A DNA stretch of 64,000 nucleotides from Pectobacterium sp013449375 (GCF_048593165.1 NZ_CP184271.1), one strand, 5' to 3'; numbered from the stretch's first letter, positions 24,601 to 34,825 are shown. Notes: generated by a model not told the origin, from the letters alone. Made by a program: numbers and translations.

Positions 24601-25881
24601 ATGACTGATCTAACGGAAAATGTGAAAGATACACGCCAGCGTATCCGAGCTATAGTTGGCGCTTCATCGGGTAATTTGGTTGAGTGGTTTGATTTTTATG
24701 TGTATTCCTTTTGCTCAATCTATTTCGCCCATATCTTTTTCCCTTCGGGAAATACCACCACTCAATTACTACAAACCGCAGGGGTTTTTGCAGCAGGCTT
24801 TTTAATGAGACCGATCGGCGGTTGGCTTTTCGGTTACATTGCTGACAAGCATGGTCGTAAAAATTCAATGCTTATTTCGGTTTGCATGATGTGTTTTGGA
24901 TCGCTGGTTATTGCATGTTTGCCGGGATATGAAACTATTGGCACCTGGGCCCCCTTTTTATTGTTATTAGCTCGCTTATTTCAAGGGCTTTCTGTCGGTG
25001 GAGAATACGGCACCAGTGCAACATATATGAGTGAGGTTGCCGTTGAAGGAAGAAAGGGATTTTATGCTTCTTTTCAATATGTCACGCTGATTGGCGGACA
25101 ACTGCTGGCTCTGTTAGTTGTTGTGATATTGCAGCAGATTCTGAGTGATGAAGATTTACATGCCTGGGGATGGCGTATTCCTTTTGCTCTCGGTGCTATT
25201 TTGGCGATTGTTGCGCTTTATTTACGCCGCTCTTTGAATGAAACGTCTGATAAAACAACTCGCGAACATAAAGATGCCGGTTCGCTTGCGGGGTTGTGGA
25301 AACATCGCCGCGCTTTTATTACCGTACTGGGTTTTACGGCCGGTGGTTCCTTAGCCTTTTATACGTTTACCACTTACATGCAAAAGTATTTGGTGAATAC
25401 GGCAGGAATGCATGCGAAAACCGCGAGCGGGTTAATGACCCTCGCACTGTTTATCTTTATGCTGCTTCAGCCGTTCTTTGGTGCGTTGTCGGATAGGATT
25501 GGTCGTCGTAGTTCAATGCTCTGTTTCGGCGGACTTGCGGCACTGCTGACGGTGCCTATTCTGACAATACTACAGAGTGTGACGAGCCCAGTTGTTGCCT
25601 TTGCGTTGGTGATGCTTTCACTGATTATTGTCAGTTTCTACACGTCCATCAGCGGCATTTTAAAAGCGGAAATGTTCCCGCCTGAAGTCCGTGCGTTAGG
25701 CGTTGGCTTATCTTATGCCGTGGCTAATGCCTTGTTTGGTGGTTCGGCAGAGTATGTTGCGCTTTCGCTGAAATCCTTTGGCATGGAAACGACGTTCTTC
25801 TGGTATGTCTCGGCGATGGGGGCGATTGCGTTTATTGTGTCATTAACGCTGCATCGCAGAGGAAAGGGAATGAAACTTTAG
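24601..25881 (+). CDS. kgtP: Alpha-ketoglutarate/proton symporter
   Basis: 426 residues, near identical to E. coli KgtP over long stretches (RAIVGASSGNLVEWFDFYVY, FAAGFLMRPIGGWLFGYIAD, KHGRKNSM). It is an inner-membrane MFS carrier with about 12 TM helices, importing 2-oxoglutarate with protons. The start has AGGAGAG upstream. The position between the rrn tail and pssA is conserved with E. coli, so the rrn tail itself appears to be in its native place. The 250-bp leader (24350-24600) is AT-rich and presumably holds the promoter (TACTAT near 24550). Confidence 0.95.
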   Translation: MTDLTENVKDTRQRIRAIVGASSGNLVEWFDFYVYSFCSIYFAHIFFPSGNTTTQLLQTAGVFAAGFLMRPIGGWLFGYIADKHGRKNSMLISVCMMCFGSLVIACLPGYETIGTWAPFLLLLARLFQGLSVGGEYGTSATYMSEVAVEGRKGFYASFQYVTLIGGQLLALLVVVILQQILSDEDLHAWGWRIPFALGAILAIVALYLRRSLNETSDKTTREHKDAGSLAGLWKHRRAFITVLGFTAGGSLAFYTFTTYMQKYLVNTAGMHAKTASGLMTLALFIFMLLQPFFGALSDRIGRRSSMLCFGGLAALLTVPILTILQSVTSPVVAFALVMLSLIIVSFYTSISGILKAEMFPPEVRALGVGLSYAVANALFGGSAEYVALSLKSFGMETTFFWYVSAMGAIAFIVSLTLHRRGKGMKL

Positions 25882-25944
25882 TTTTCAGACCGCTGCAATA
25901 ACACCTAGCCGATAGTTACACCGGCCATGCTTCCAAATGACAAT

Positions 25945-25972
25945 AAAAAACCTCGGCTTCCGAGGTTTTTTT
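25945..25972. terminator. Bidirectional terminator between kgtP and pssA
   Basis: AAAAAACCTCGG-CTT-CCGAGGTTTTTT: A-run, hairpin and T-run serve the convergent kgtP and pssA genes. Confidence 0.9.
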
Positions 25973-25990
25973 AAAAGCAGATTACGGGTC

Positions 25991-27346
25991 TTAGAGAATA
26001 CGACTGATGAGCCGATCGATACGAATACGGCGCAGGCGTCGTATTAGCTTACGGACTTTCACTGGATATTGCGCGATGCTTTCCAGTTCCATATAGCTTT
26101 TTACGATGTGGGTGTGCGTTCTGATTTTATCCAGTTCGTCCAGACGTTGCTGTAATAAAACCTGCTGAGGATCGTGAATCAGGATGGCGTTTTCCAGATC
26201 CAGACGCCATGCGCGAGGATTAAGGTTATTCCCCGTCAGCAGTTGCCATTTGTCATCGATCCACATGCCTTTCAGGTGGAAGCTGTTGTCGCCGTCTTTC
26301 CATAACCGCACAACAAGCTGCTGATTCTCAATATAGCGTTCCAGACGGCTCAGGAAACGTCGCAGGTTGATCTCATAGAGATAGGGGAGTGCACCGATGA
26401 TTTTGAAAGGCTGGTCTTCTGGAATATAGAAATCGTTAGCGGTCTTATCGCCAATAATAATTTCTACTTTCTTGCCGTCCCGCAATAGCCTGATGATATT
26501 TCTGACCAGCAGCGCTGGCAGATTGAAATACGGGGTACAGATGACCAGATGCTCATCCGCACAATACATCAGGTGATGTATGGTCTTATTCAGCGGGCTT
26601 TGCTTTCCCAGTCCGACCAATGGCGTGACGGTTAATTCGCTTGCATCCGCACGGTGTTCCGGGGCCTGATAACTGGCGGTGCGTAACGCTTGGCGGAACT
26701 GCTTGATATCATTTTTGATTTCCAGACTCTTCGGGCGATCGGTATGATCCAACCGCTGCACTGCCGGTGCCGACAGCATTGTCTGGATGTATTGCACCAT
26801 CGTATCAGCCAATACCGGATTATGGATCAGCTGATAGCGATCATAGCGGTACTTCTGATGCTGATGCAGATAAACATCATTCAAGCTGGCTCCGCTATAG
26901 ATGACCGTGTCATCGACAATGAATCCTTTTAGATGCAACACGCCCAAGGCTTCGCGTGTATTGACGGGGATACCATAGATAGGGAAATGCGTATCTGGAT
27001 GTTTTTTCGCCATGTCGCAATACCAATCGGCATTGGTATTTTCTGCCGTTGCGCCGATCCTGCCACGCTGAGCACGATGCCAGTCTACCAGAACGCGGAC
27101 ATCCAGCTCTGGACACTGCCGTTTGGCTTCATAAATTGCGGATAGAATCCCCATACCGCCGTCATCACGTTCAAGATACAACGCCACGATATAGATGCGC
27201 TTTTTAGCACTCAAGATGGCGTTAATCAGCGTCGTGCGGAAAAGCTCAGGCGAATGCAATGTCTGAACATCGTCTGCGTTCTGAGGGATTCTGGGCAGTT
27301 GTGCAAGGTGCTGTTGATATTTATTGCGTTTAAAATTTGACAGCAT
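25991..27346 (-). CDS. pssA: CDP-diacylglycerol--serine O-phosphatidyltransferase
   Basis: 451 residues as in E. coli PssA. It transfers phosphatidyl from CDP-diacylglycerol to serine, the first committed step to phosphatidylethanolamine. Phospholipase D superfamily with two HKD-type motifs: HLKGFIVDDTVIYSG (about 133-147) and HLKGMWIDDKWQLLTG (about 353-368). The ATG at 27346 is used (a GTG lies one codon before). No membrane helix; the enzyme binds ribosomes and membrane peripherally. The basic C-terminal tail KVRKLIRRLRRIRIDRL fits membrane binding. Confidence 0.95.
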   Translation of the reverse strand: MLSNFKRNKYQQHLAQLPRIPQNADDVQTLHSPELFRTTLINAILSAKKRIYIVALYLERDDGGMGILSAIYEAKRQCPELDVRVLVDWHRAQRGRIGATAENTNADWYCDMAKKHPDTHFPIYGIPVNTREALGVLHLKGFIVDDTVIYSGASLNDVYLHQHQKYRYDRYQLIHNPVLADTMVQYIQTMLSAPAVQRLDHTDRPKSLEIKNDIKQFRQALRTASYQAPEHRADASELTVTPLVGLGKQSPLNKTIHHLMYCADEHLVICTPYFNLPALLVRNIIRLLRDGKKVEIIIGDKTANDFYIPEDQPFKIIGALPYLYEINLRRFLSRLERYIENQQLVVRLWKDGDNSFHLKGMWIDDKWQLLTGNNLNPRAWRLDLENAILIHDPQQVLLQQRLDELDKIRTHTHIVKSYMELESIAQYPVKVRKLIRRLRRIRIDRLISRIL

Positions 27347-27535
27347 CACAGTGCGTTTCTTCTCTCATCAGTTTATACCCACCATACTTCGAGCTACACT
27401 AGGGTATATGACCTTCTGGTCATTATCAAAAGTTAAGGAGTAGCCGAATGGGCGATAATACCATTACTTTCCGGCTGTTGTGACCCTGTTTTGTGATAAC
27501 AATTCCCGTTGCAAGAGCCATGTCACGTCGTGCAA

Positions 27536-30184
27536 TCAGTCTTTCAGCGGCAACTCCAGCGTCACAATACCCTCTTCTAATTGTACGTCGATGTAAAAAC
27601 CGAGCTTTCTGGACAGCTGGATCATACCTTGATTATGCGGCATGGTGATACCAGTTAAGCGGGAAAGACCGTGCGCCCGAGTGTAATCAATCAGTTTTTC
27701 CAGCAACCGTCTGCCAAGGCCCAGCCCTTTTAGATCGGATCGTACCAGCACGGCAAATTCCGCATCCGTATTATCCGGATCGGAAATCGCGCGCGTCACG
27801 CCAATAATCTCTGTTTCTTCACCGAGCTGGCGTACGGCAACAAATGCCATTTCACGATCGTAGTCAATTTGCGTCATATTGGCTAAGTCTTCGTGAGTAA
27901 ATTCATTAATTTCGCTGAAATAACGGTAATATAGGTCTTCTTTTGTCACCCTTGCGATGAACGCGCTGAGCAGTGGTTCGTCTTCCGGCAAAATCGGTCT
28001 GAACAGGCAGATATCACTATTTTTGAGGATGACCGTTTCTTCCAGTTCATGTGGGTAGGGGCGGATTGCCAGCCTTGATTGGGGATCGCCACTGAACGGT
28101 GTCAGGTGTAGCGTGACGTCCAGCAGCGTGAACGCATCCCCAGATGCCAGCAAGGGGTGAATGTCTAGTCGGGAAATTTCAGGGCAGTCGAGAATCAGGT
28201 TGGAAACCTGAACCAGCAAGCGACTGAGCGCGGGAATATCCAGCGGACGCAGGGCGCTGTATTCGCGAATCTTGCCACCTTTCACCGCTTGTAGTACCAG
28301 ATAGCGGGCCAGCGTCATATTCAGTGGAGGCAGTGCGACGGCGGCCTGTTGTTCTCGCCACTCAACGCCGCCTTCGCCCAACATAATCAGCGGGCCGAAA
28401 ACGGGATCCTGCTCGACGGCAATCCTGAGCTCCTGCGCACCGGCGCGATTTGCCATGCTTTGTACCAACAGGCCGTAAATACGCGCCTGCGGATAGGTAC
28501 GTTTCACTCGGTCAAGAATGGCATCTGCCGCTTGCTGGACCTCTCTGGCGGTTCGCAGGTAGAGCATGACGCCCTGAACTTCCGACTTATGCGGAATATC
28601 TGGCGATCTCAGCTTAATCGCAACTGGGTAACCAATTTGTTCGGCAATATGGACGGCTTCTGCACTGTCGCCAGCAATCCAGGTGGGTAAGGTATTCAAA
28701 CCATAGGCTTGCAGAATTGGCTGAACTTCATGCGTATCGAGCTGAGTGACGCCATCTGACAGTGCCTGATGAATTAGCGCATGTGCCTGACTGGCGTTGA
28801 TGCCCAAATCCAGCGGCAGCGCTGGGGTTTCCTTTAACTGTTTCTGATTACGCCGATATTCGACGATATGCATAAAGGCGGTTACCGCGCCTTCTGGCGT
28901 GCGATAGGTCGGAATGCCAGCGTCATTAAATAAGCGCCGTGCTTCCTGCGAGGAGAATTCGCCGCACCAATTGGTCAGTAGCGTAATTCTTTTCCCACGC
29001 GGATGTTGTTGAAAGAGCGTAATCAGTTGGGCAGCGCTTTCGGTGCTGGGGGCGGCAGCGCTGGGCGCGTGAATGATCAAGAGCGCATCGACGTCGTCAC
29101 TGTCCAGTAGAACCGAAATCGCTGCCTGATAGCGAGCGGCTGTCGCATCATCACGCAGATCGAGCGGATTACCAATAGTAACGGTCTGCGGCAATGCTTC
29201 CTGTAGCGATTGACGGGTCGCCTCGCTGAGCTGTGCCAGTTTGCCTTGTCGGCTGAGAAGCTGATCCAGCGCCTGTGCGGCCGGTGACGCGCCGTTGCTC
29301 ACCAGCATCAAGCGTTCACCGCGTAGCGGTCGCAGGTGGCTTAAGGTTTCCACTGCGGAAAACAGCTCATGCGTATCCCGTACCCGCAGCAAACCTGCTC
29401 GTTGAATGGCCGCATCATAGGCGGCATCCAGACCGTGGCGCTGGTCATTCAGCAGTTGCTGTGCCTGCTGGCTGCGCCCGCTTTTGATCACCAATATCGG
29501 TTTATTTCGGGAGGCGCTCCGAGAGGCGGAAAGGAAGCGGCGTGCATCGCTAATGTGTTCCAGGTGCAGCAGAATCGCGCTGGTTTTGCCATCGCGTGCC
29601 AGAAAATCGAGCAGGTCGTCGACATCAATATCCAGGCTGTCGCCCAAGGCGATAAAATAGGAAAAGCCAATACCGCGCTGCTGCGCCCAATCCAGTATCG
29701 TGTTAGAAACGGCGGCCGACTGCGAGATAAATGCCAGTTTGCCTTTCATAATCGGTACTGGCGAGAAACTGGCATTCAGGCCTTGCCAGGGCGCGAGTAG
29801 TCCTAAGCTGTTGGGGCCAAGCAAGCGCATGTGATAGCGCACGGCGCAGGCCTTTAATTCGCTGAACTGGGCCGGCGGCGCGGAGAGAATAATGACGGTT
29901 TTGCAGCCCTTTTGCCCCAGTTCCTCTAACAGCGTCAGATTACGGCTCGCGTTGGTACAGATCACGGCAAGGTCGGGTGTCATCGGTAGGCTGGTGACTG
30001 TCGGATAGGCCAGCACGCCGCAAACCGCGCGATATTTCGGCGTAACGGGCAGCACCGGGCCGCTGAAATGGCCGTCTAGCAGGTTTTTCATCATCAGAAA
30101 ACCGGCTCGTCCCGGCTTTTCTGATGCGCCGAGAACGGCAATAGACTTAGGGCGTAACAGTGCTTCCAATCCGCGCTGGCTCAT
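27536..30184 (-). CDS. patZ: Protein lysine acetyltransferase Pat
   Basis: 882 residues (E. coli PatZ/YfiQ/Pka 886). The first ~700 residues are an NDP-forming acyl-CoA-synthetase-like part: CoA-binding domain SIAVLGASEKPGRAGFLMMK, then ligase domains and an ATP-grasp region (GYPVAIKLRSPDIPHKSEV). The C-terminal ~155 residues form a GNAT acetyltransferase (VRSDLKGLGLGRRLLEKLID). It acetylates metabolic enzymes, notably acetyl-CoA synthetase, using acetyl-CoA. It starts 33 nt after tapT ends, so it is likely co-transcribed with it. Confidence 0.93.
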   Translation of the reverse strand: MSQRGLEALLRPKSIAVLGASEKPGRAGFLMMKNLLDGHFSGPVLPVTPKYRAVCGVLAYPTVTSLPMTPDLAVICTNASRNLTLLEELGQKGCKTVIILSAPPAQFSELKACAVRYHMRLLGPNSLGLLAPWQGLNASFSPVPIMKGKLAFISQSAAVSNTILDWAQQRGIGFSYFIALGDSLDIDVDDLLDFLARDGKTSAILLHLEHISDARRFLSASRSASRNKPILVIKSGRSQQAQQLLNDQRHGLDAAYDAAIQRAGLLRVRDTHELFSAVETLSHLRPLRGERLMLVSNGASPAAQALDQLLSRQGKLAQLSEATRQSLQEALPQTVTIGNPLDLRDDATAARYQAAISVLLDSDDVDALLIIHAPSAAAPSTESAAQLITLFQQHPRGKRITLLTNWCGEFSSQEARRLFNDAGIPTYRTPEGAVTAFMHIVEYRRNQKQLKETPALPLDLGINASQAHALIHQALSDGVTQLDTHEVQPILQAYGLNTLPTWIAGDSAEAVHIAEQIGYPVAIKLRSPDIPHKSEVQGVMLYLRTAREVQQAADAILDRVKRTYPQARIYGLLVQSMANRAGAQELRIAVEQDPVFGPLIMLGEGGVEWREQQAAVALPPLNMTLARYLVLQAVKGGKIREYSALRPLDIPALSRLLVQVSNLILDCPEISRLDIHPLLASGDAFTLLDVTLHLTPFSGDPQSRLAIRPYPHELEETVILKNSDICLFRPILPEDEPLLSAFIARVTKEDLYYRYFSEINEFTHEDLANMTQIDYDREMAFVAVRQLGEETEIIGVTRAISDPDNTDAEFAVLVRSDLKGLGLGRRLLEKLIDYTRAHGLSRLTGITMPHNQGMIQLSRKLGFYIDVQLEEGIVTLELPLKD

Positions 30185-30217
30185 GCGTCACTCCTTACAC
30201 AGCAATCCCCTTTGATA

Positions 30218-30967
30218 CTAAACGCTTTCTGCCGGTTGTGCTGTGACGATGGGTAAATTTTCCCGCACGCTGTGGTGTGATTTCCCGGCCAGATAGTGCC
30301 GCCGGAAACGGTCAAAGTGTTGCGATAGCGCGTCAGCTGCAACGGTATCGCCTGCCTGAGCAAGCAGGGCGATAGCAATCTCGGCGGTGCAGTGTTGTCC
30401 TGCGCTGCTGGCTTCACGCAACTGATAGCGGGAAAGGGCCTCTACATTCAGCGACAGGATTGGCAGATTGTCCAGATAGGGGCTTTTGCGGAACATCTTG
30501 CGTGCTTCCGGCCACGTACCATCGAGTAAGACAAATAGCGCAGGCTTTTCCGTGGCGGGAAGCTGGTGAAACACCTGGCGCCCTTCTTCCGCGGCATCGG
30601 CGAGGAAGACCAGATAGGGCTGAACATCCGGGTCTTGCAGAGCCGCAAGCAATTGGGGATCGGGCTCGGTGCGTGACCAGAGAAACGCCTGTGTCTCAGG
30701 CAGGATATCGGCGATGAGGCGTCCGGTATTGCTTGGCTTTAGCGGCTCGGTATCAAACATCACCAGACAGAAGCGGCTGTGGGATGGCTGTGTCTGAAAG
30801 GTGTGGCACAGACAGGTGGTTGCGGGCAACAAACACTGCTGGCAGCGTACGACGCGGCAGCCACGGGCGCGGAACGGTTTGGTTGACTGCTCAAGACGCT
30901 GCTGACGCAGGCGAAGTACGGCATTGTCCAGGGTAGGACGGTTGACCATTAAAGGATGGTTGATCAT
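30218..30967 (-). CDS. tapT: tRNA-uridine aminocarboxypropyltransferase (DTW domain)
   Basis: 249 residues, orthologue of E. coli YfiP/TapT, which makes acp3U47 in tRNAs from S-adenosylmethionine. Features: an N-terminal Cys cluster CQQCLLPATTCLC (zinc site), FDTEPLKPSNTGRLIADILP, and the DTW-like motif LLDGTWPEARKMFRKSPYL. The N terminus is about 15 residues longer than E. coli; a later ATG (MVNRP, 30949) is an alternative start. The gene order tapT-patZ-pssA matches E. coli. Confidence 0.9.
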   Translation of the reverse strand: MINHPLMVNRPTLDNAVLRLRQQRLEQSTKPFRARGCRVVRCQQCLLPATTCLCHTFQTQPSHSRFCLVMFDTEPLKPSNTGRLIADILPETQAFLWSRTEPDPQLLAALQDPDVQPYLVFLADAAEEGRQVFHQLPATEKPALFVLLDGTWPEARKMFRKSPYLDNLPILSLNVEALSRYQLREASSAGQHCTAEIAIALLAQAGDTVAADALSQHFDRFRRHYLAGKSHHSVRENLPIVTAQPAESV

Positions 30968-31102
30968 GAAATAGGTGACGCCATGAGATTCTGCAACGAA
31001 CCTGCTTCGTTGTAATCATCGGGAAGCAGGTTCAGAAAGGCGACATTCTAATCGACAGGCAGGTTGACCAAAAGGGGAGAGGCAATAATGTCTCACTGTT
31101 TT

Positions 31103-31522
31103 CTACAGTGATTCATCCAACCACTCTTCAAACTGTGCCTTCGGCAGCGCGCCGTTAAGGATGTCGATCATCTGACCCTGTTTGAAGATCATGAGGGTTG
31201 GAATGCTGCGGATGCGGAAACGTGCGCTGAGCGCTGGTTCGGCTTCGGTGTTAACCTTAATAAAACGGATTGTTCCACTACGCTCCTGCGCGACGTTTTC
31301 GAACACGGGAGCGAAGTTGACGCAGGGGCCGCACCAGGGTGCCCAGAAATCGACCACGACGGGAAGATCGTCCTGCAATAGTTTATCGAGCGTTGCCTCT
31401 GTGGCGTTGATGACGTCGCCGCTGAATAAGGTTTCTCCGCAACGGCCACACTTTGCATGGTCATCAACACGCGCTTCTGGCAAGCGATTGGTTGTTTGGC
31501 AAGATCCACATACCGTATTCAT
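31103..31522 (-). CDS. trxC: Thioredoxin 2
   Basis: 139 residues. An N-terminal zinc domain with C5, C8, C25, C28 (VCGSCQTT, KCGRCGE) is followed by the thioredoxin fold with active site WCGPC (C64, C67). It is a cytosolic disulfide reductase induced by oxidative stress through OxyR in E. coli. Divergent from yfiF, with 249 bp between them, as in E. coli. Confidence 0.95.
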   Translation of the reverse strand: MNTVCGSCQTTNRLPEARVDDHAKCGRCGETLFSGDVINATEATLDKLLQDDLPVVVDFWAPWCGPCVNFAPVFENVAQERSGTIRFIKVNTEAEPALSARFRIRSIPTLMIFKQGQMIDILNGALPKAQFEEWLDESL

Positions 31523-31771
31523 AACAGGGCCTCAGATAAAAGGGCTAAAATAAAGATGTCGCTGATAAAATGCGCGTAATGCGGCATTGGAAAGTCAACG
31601 GCATGTTGCTTAAAAGTGAATAAATTATGGTGGGGAGACATGATGGCAACAACGTGGTTTGCCCAATAGCTACAATAGCTTCTGACTGTTAGCGCTCTTT
31701 TACCACAAGCGTGTGGCTAAGCGGGTGTACATAAGGTAATCTTCGCGCCCAGCGCGTAGGTGGAGAAAACA

Positions 31772-32917
31772 ATGAGCGATTCATTCAATAGTAAAAGCGG
31801 CAAAGTCCGTGTGATGTACGTCCGCAGTGATGATGAGGGCGAGAAAGAGAATAAAAACAAGCGCCCAACTGACAAAGATCGTCGTGGCGATCGGCGTGAT
31901 GGCGGCGGTTCACGGGATCCGCGTGAAAAGCCGAAGCATCCGCGTGACGTTAACCCGCGCTATGCCCGGGAAAATCCGTCCCGCGACGGCGAGAGCAATA
32001 AAACGCCATGGGGCAAAGATCGTAACGAACGCAGCGGCGATCGTCCTCGGCGTCCACGCGGTGAAGAGACGGGCGGTTATGAATCTCCGTGGAAGACCGT
32101 GTCTCGTGCGCCGGGCGACAGTGAAACGCCGGATCACGGCGGTATTACGGGCAAAAGCCAGATCGATCCTGAGCAACTGCGTCGCCAGCGTCAGGAAGAA
32201 ACTCGTGTTTACGGCGAGAATGCCTGCCAGGCGCTGTTTAAAAACCGTTCTGAGGTGATTGTTCGTGCCTGGTTCCTGCAAGAAGTGACGCCGCGTTTCC
32301 GCGATGCACTGCGCTGGATGGCGGCAAACCGCAAGGCTTACCACGTTGTGGAAGAGGAAGAGCTGATCAAGGCCTCCGGTACTGAACACCACGGCGGCGT
32401 CTGCTTCCTGATTAAAAAACGTCAGGGAATGGATGTGCGTGAGTATCTGAAAACGGCGGGTGAGCACGACTGTGTACTGGCACTGGAAGATGTGGGTAAC
32501 CCGCACAACCTCGGCGGCATTATGCGCAGCTGCGCACATTTCGGCGTGAAAGGTATTCTGGTGCAGGATGCGGCGCTGCTGGAGTCCGGCGCGGCCGTGC
32601 GTACGGCAGAAGGCGGGGCGGAACACGTTAAGGCGATTAACGCTGACGATTTCCTGTCCGTGCTGGCGGAATTCCGTCGCGCTGGCTACACCATCGTGAC
32701 CACATCTAGCCATAAAGGCACGGCATTGTCGCAAGCGACGCTTCCGGCGAAAACCGTGATTGTGCTGGGTCAGGAAGGTGATGGCCTGTCAGATAGCGCC
32801 TGGCAGCAAGGGGATGTGAAAGTCTCTATCGGCGGTACTGGTAAGGTTGAAAGTCTGAATATTTCGGTCGCAACGGGCATTTTACTGTCCGAGTGGTGGC
32901 GACAGAATCAGGCCTGA
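31772..32917 (+). CDS. yfiF: SPOUT-family tRNA/rRNA methyltransferase YfiF
   Basis: 381 residues. The first ~130 are charged and low-complexity (DKDRRGDRRDGGGSRDPREK), longer than in E. coli YfiF (345 total). The rest has the TrmH-type substrate-binding and SPOUT domains: LEDVGNPHNLGGIMRSCAHF, VIVLGQEGDGLS and SLNISVATGILLSEW form the knotted SAM site. The target nucleotide is unproven. ATG 31772 is preceded by GGAG at 6-7 nt; a codon 12 nt upstream is less well placed. Confidence 0.9.
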   Translation: MSDSFNSKSGKVRVMYVRSDDEGEKENKNKRPTDKDRRGDRRDGGGSRDPREKPKHPRDVNPRYARENPSRDGESNKTPWGKDRNERSGDRPRRPRGEETGGYESPWKTVSRAPGDSETPDHGGITGKSQIDPEQLRRQRQEETRVYGENACQALFKNRSEVIVRAWFLQEVTPRFRDALRWMAANRKAYHVVEEEELIKASGTEHHGGVCFLIKKRQGMDVREYLKTAGEHDCVLALEDVGNPHNLGGIMRSCAHFGVKGILVQDAALLESGAAVRTAEGGAEHVKAINADDFLSVLAEFRRAGYTIVTTSSHKGTALSQATLPAKTVIVLGQEGDGLSDSAWQQGDVKVSIGGTGKVESLNISVATGILLSEWWRQNQA

Positions 32918-33021
32918 TAGTACGTGTCGACTGATAGTACGTGTCGGCTGATCGTGCGCATCGGCTCTCAGGGGGGAATGCTCTCCCTGAGAAGGTATAA
33001 CCACGGATGAGAGAATGATTG

Positions 33022-33462
33022 ATGAAGCAGAACGTTATTGCGGTATCGTTGTTGTTGGGCGCATTACTGGCAAGCGGTTGCAGTTCGCTACCGCGCTCAT
33101 CCACCGCGGTTGCCGCTGCACCAGTCGTTGAGGCGTGTAAGATTGGCGACAAACAGGTACAGACCACGCTGTATTTTGGTTTGAATCGTCCCGCTGGCCC
33201 GGTGATCTCCGATGCTGAGTGGAAAGCGTTTCTGGATGGTGAAGTGACACCGCGCTTTAAAGAAGGGTTGACGGTGTTCGATGCTAAAGGACAATGGCTG
33301 GGGAACGATGGGGTTGTTGCCCGGGAGAACAGCAAAGCGCTGATGCTGATTCATGGTTCCGATAAAGAGCGTGATATTGAAGCGCTGCGCACCACCTACA
33401 AAGCTCGTTTCGCGCAGGAATCCGTCATGCGGATCGATGCACCCGTCTGCGTCGCGTTCTGA
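33022..33462 (+). CDS. DUF3574 lipoprotein
   Basis: 146 residues with a lipoprotein signal: MKQNVIAVSLLLGALLASGC, lipobox LASGC. The rest matches the DUF3574 pattern (YFGLNRPAGPVISDAEWKAF, then VTPRFKEGLTVFDAKGQWLG). Function unknown; likely periplasmic, membrane-anchored. ATG 33022 is used rather than the TTG one codon earlier. Monocistronic with its own terminator. Confidence 0.85.
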   Translation: MKQNVIAVSLLLGALLASGCSSLPRSSTAVAAAPVVEACKIGDKQVQTTLYFGLNRPAGPVISDAEWKAFLDGEVTPRFKEGLTVFDAKGQWLGNDGVVARENSKALMLIHGSDKERDIEALRTTYKARFAQESVMRIDAPVCVAF

Positions 33463-33466
33463 TTTT

Positions 33467-33494
33467 TTATCAGCCCCTTTTCAGGGGCTGATGG
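33467..33494 (+). terminator. Terminator after the DUF3574 gene
   Basis: ATCAGCCCC-TTTTC-AGGGGCTGAT hairpin followed by GGTTTTG. Confidence 0.7.
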
Positions 33495-33519
33495 TTTTGT
33501 TGAAAATCATGGCGATGAG

Positions 33520-33592
33520 ATCGAGATACTCGGGGCTACCACGGGGTAAGGCATCCCTGCGGGAACCTTATCCCCGCGTTTCCCCTAATATG
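33520..33592. repeat. Dispersed palindromic repeat, copy 1
   Basis: About 70 bp similar (roughly 80%) to 42646-42716. It folds as CGGGGTAAGG ... CCTTATCCCCG with inner CCCTGCGGG. It lies between the DUF3574 gene and nupC. Stem changes relative to copy 2 are compensated, so structure is under selection or the repeat spreads as a hairpin. Confidence 0.75.
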
Positions 33593-33640
33593 TGATTTCG
33601 TCATTATCTGGTTATTAATTTTTTGATTTGTAATTAAAAA

Positions 33641-34825
33641 TTAAAGCACCAGTCCCGCCACTGCCGCAGACAGCAAGCTCACCAGCGTAGAACCATAAAC
33701 CAGCTTCAGGCCGAAGCGTGATACCACGTTGCCCTGTGCTTCGTTCAGCCCTTTGATAGCGCCCGCGATAATGCCGATTGACGCGAAGTTGGCGAAGGAA
33801 ATCAGGAACACGGACAAAATGCCCAGTCCGCGTGGCGACATCTCTGCCGCGATCTTCTTCAGCTCAATCATGGCAACGAATTCATTCGCCACCAGTTTGG
33901 TCGCCATGATGCTGCCCGCGTTCAGGATATCGGAAGAGGGAATGCCGATCAGCCACGCCAGCGGTGAAAAGACATAGCCCATGATCGCCTGGAAGCTAAC
34001 GCCGAAGACGGTGCTGAACAGCGCGTTCACAGCAGCAATCAAGGCGACGAAGCCGATCAACATCGCCATAATAATCATCGCCACTTTAAAACCGGCAAGA
34101 ATGTATTCCCCCAGCATTTCAAAGAAGCTTTGGTCTTCGTGCAGCTTTTCCAGCTTTAGTTCTGGTTCGTCATCAGGCTGGTAAGGGTTGATGATCGACA
34201 GCACGATAAAGGTGCTGAACATATTCAGAATCAGCGCCGCAACCACGTATTTGGCGTCCAACATGGTCATGTAGGCGCTGATGATCGACATCGACACGGT
34301 AGACATCGCCGTCGCGGCCATGGTGTACATCCGCCGTGGCGACATGTCGGCGATGATGCCTTTATAGACGATAAAGTTCTCCGACTGCCCGAGCAGCAGG
34401 GTACTCACGGCGTTAAACGATTCCAGCTTCCCCATCCCGTTGACCTTGGACAGCAGCGTGCCGATACCTCTGATAATCAAAGGCAAAATTCGCCAGTGCT
34501 GCAAAATTCCGATCAGCGCGGAAATAAAGACGATAGGGCAGAGCACATTGAGGAAGATAAAAGACAGACCCTGCGCATTCATCCCGCCAAACACAAAATC
34601 GGTGCCTTGATTGGCGAAAGATAAGAGCTTTTCAAACAAACCGGCAAAGGAACTAATCGCGTTAAGCCCAATGCTGGAATGCAAAAGGAAATAGGCCAGT
34701 AAAACCTCAATAACCAGCAACTGCACAATAAAGCGCGGTCGAATACGCTTTCTGTCGTGGCTGACGAGCAACGCCAGCAAAAAAATTGCCGCCGTTGCCA
34801 AAATGAAATGTAAAACCTGTGACAT
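33641..34825 (-). CDS. nupC: Nucleoside/proton symporter NupC
   Basis: 394 residues, high similarity to E. coli NupC through the whole length (VLCPIVFISALIGILQHWRI, KVNGMGKLESFNAVSTLLLG, QSENF). A concentrative nucleoside transporter with 8-10 TM helices importing pyrimidine and adenine nucleosides. The proximal promoter lies within 34826-34930. An AT-rich stretch sits after the stop with no clear terminator. Confidence 0.93.
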   Translation of the reverse strand: MSQVLHFILATAAIFLLALLVSHDRKRIRPRFIVQLLVIEVLLAYFLLHSSIGLNAISSFAGLFEKLLSFANQGTDFVFGGMNAQGLSFIFLNVLCPIVFISALIGILQHWRILPLIIRGIGTLLSKVNGMGKLESFNAVSTLLLGQSENFIVYKGIIADMSPRRMYTMAATAMSTVSMSIISAYMTMLDAKYVVAALILNMFSTFIVLSIINPYQPDDEPELKLEKLHEDQSFFEMLGEYILAGFKVAMIIMAMLIGFVALIAAVNALFSTVFGVSFQAIMGYVFSPLAWLIGIPSSDILNAGSIMATKLVANEFVAMIELKKIAAEMSPRGLGILSVFLISFANFASIGIIAGAIKGLNEAQGNVVSRFGLKLVYGSTLVSLLSAAVAGLVL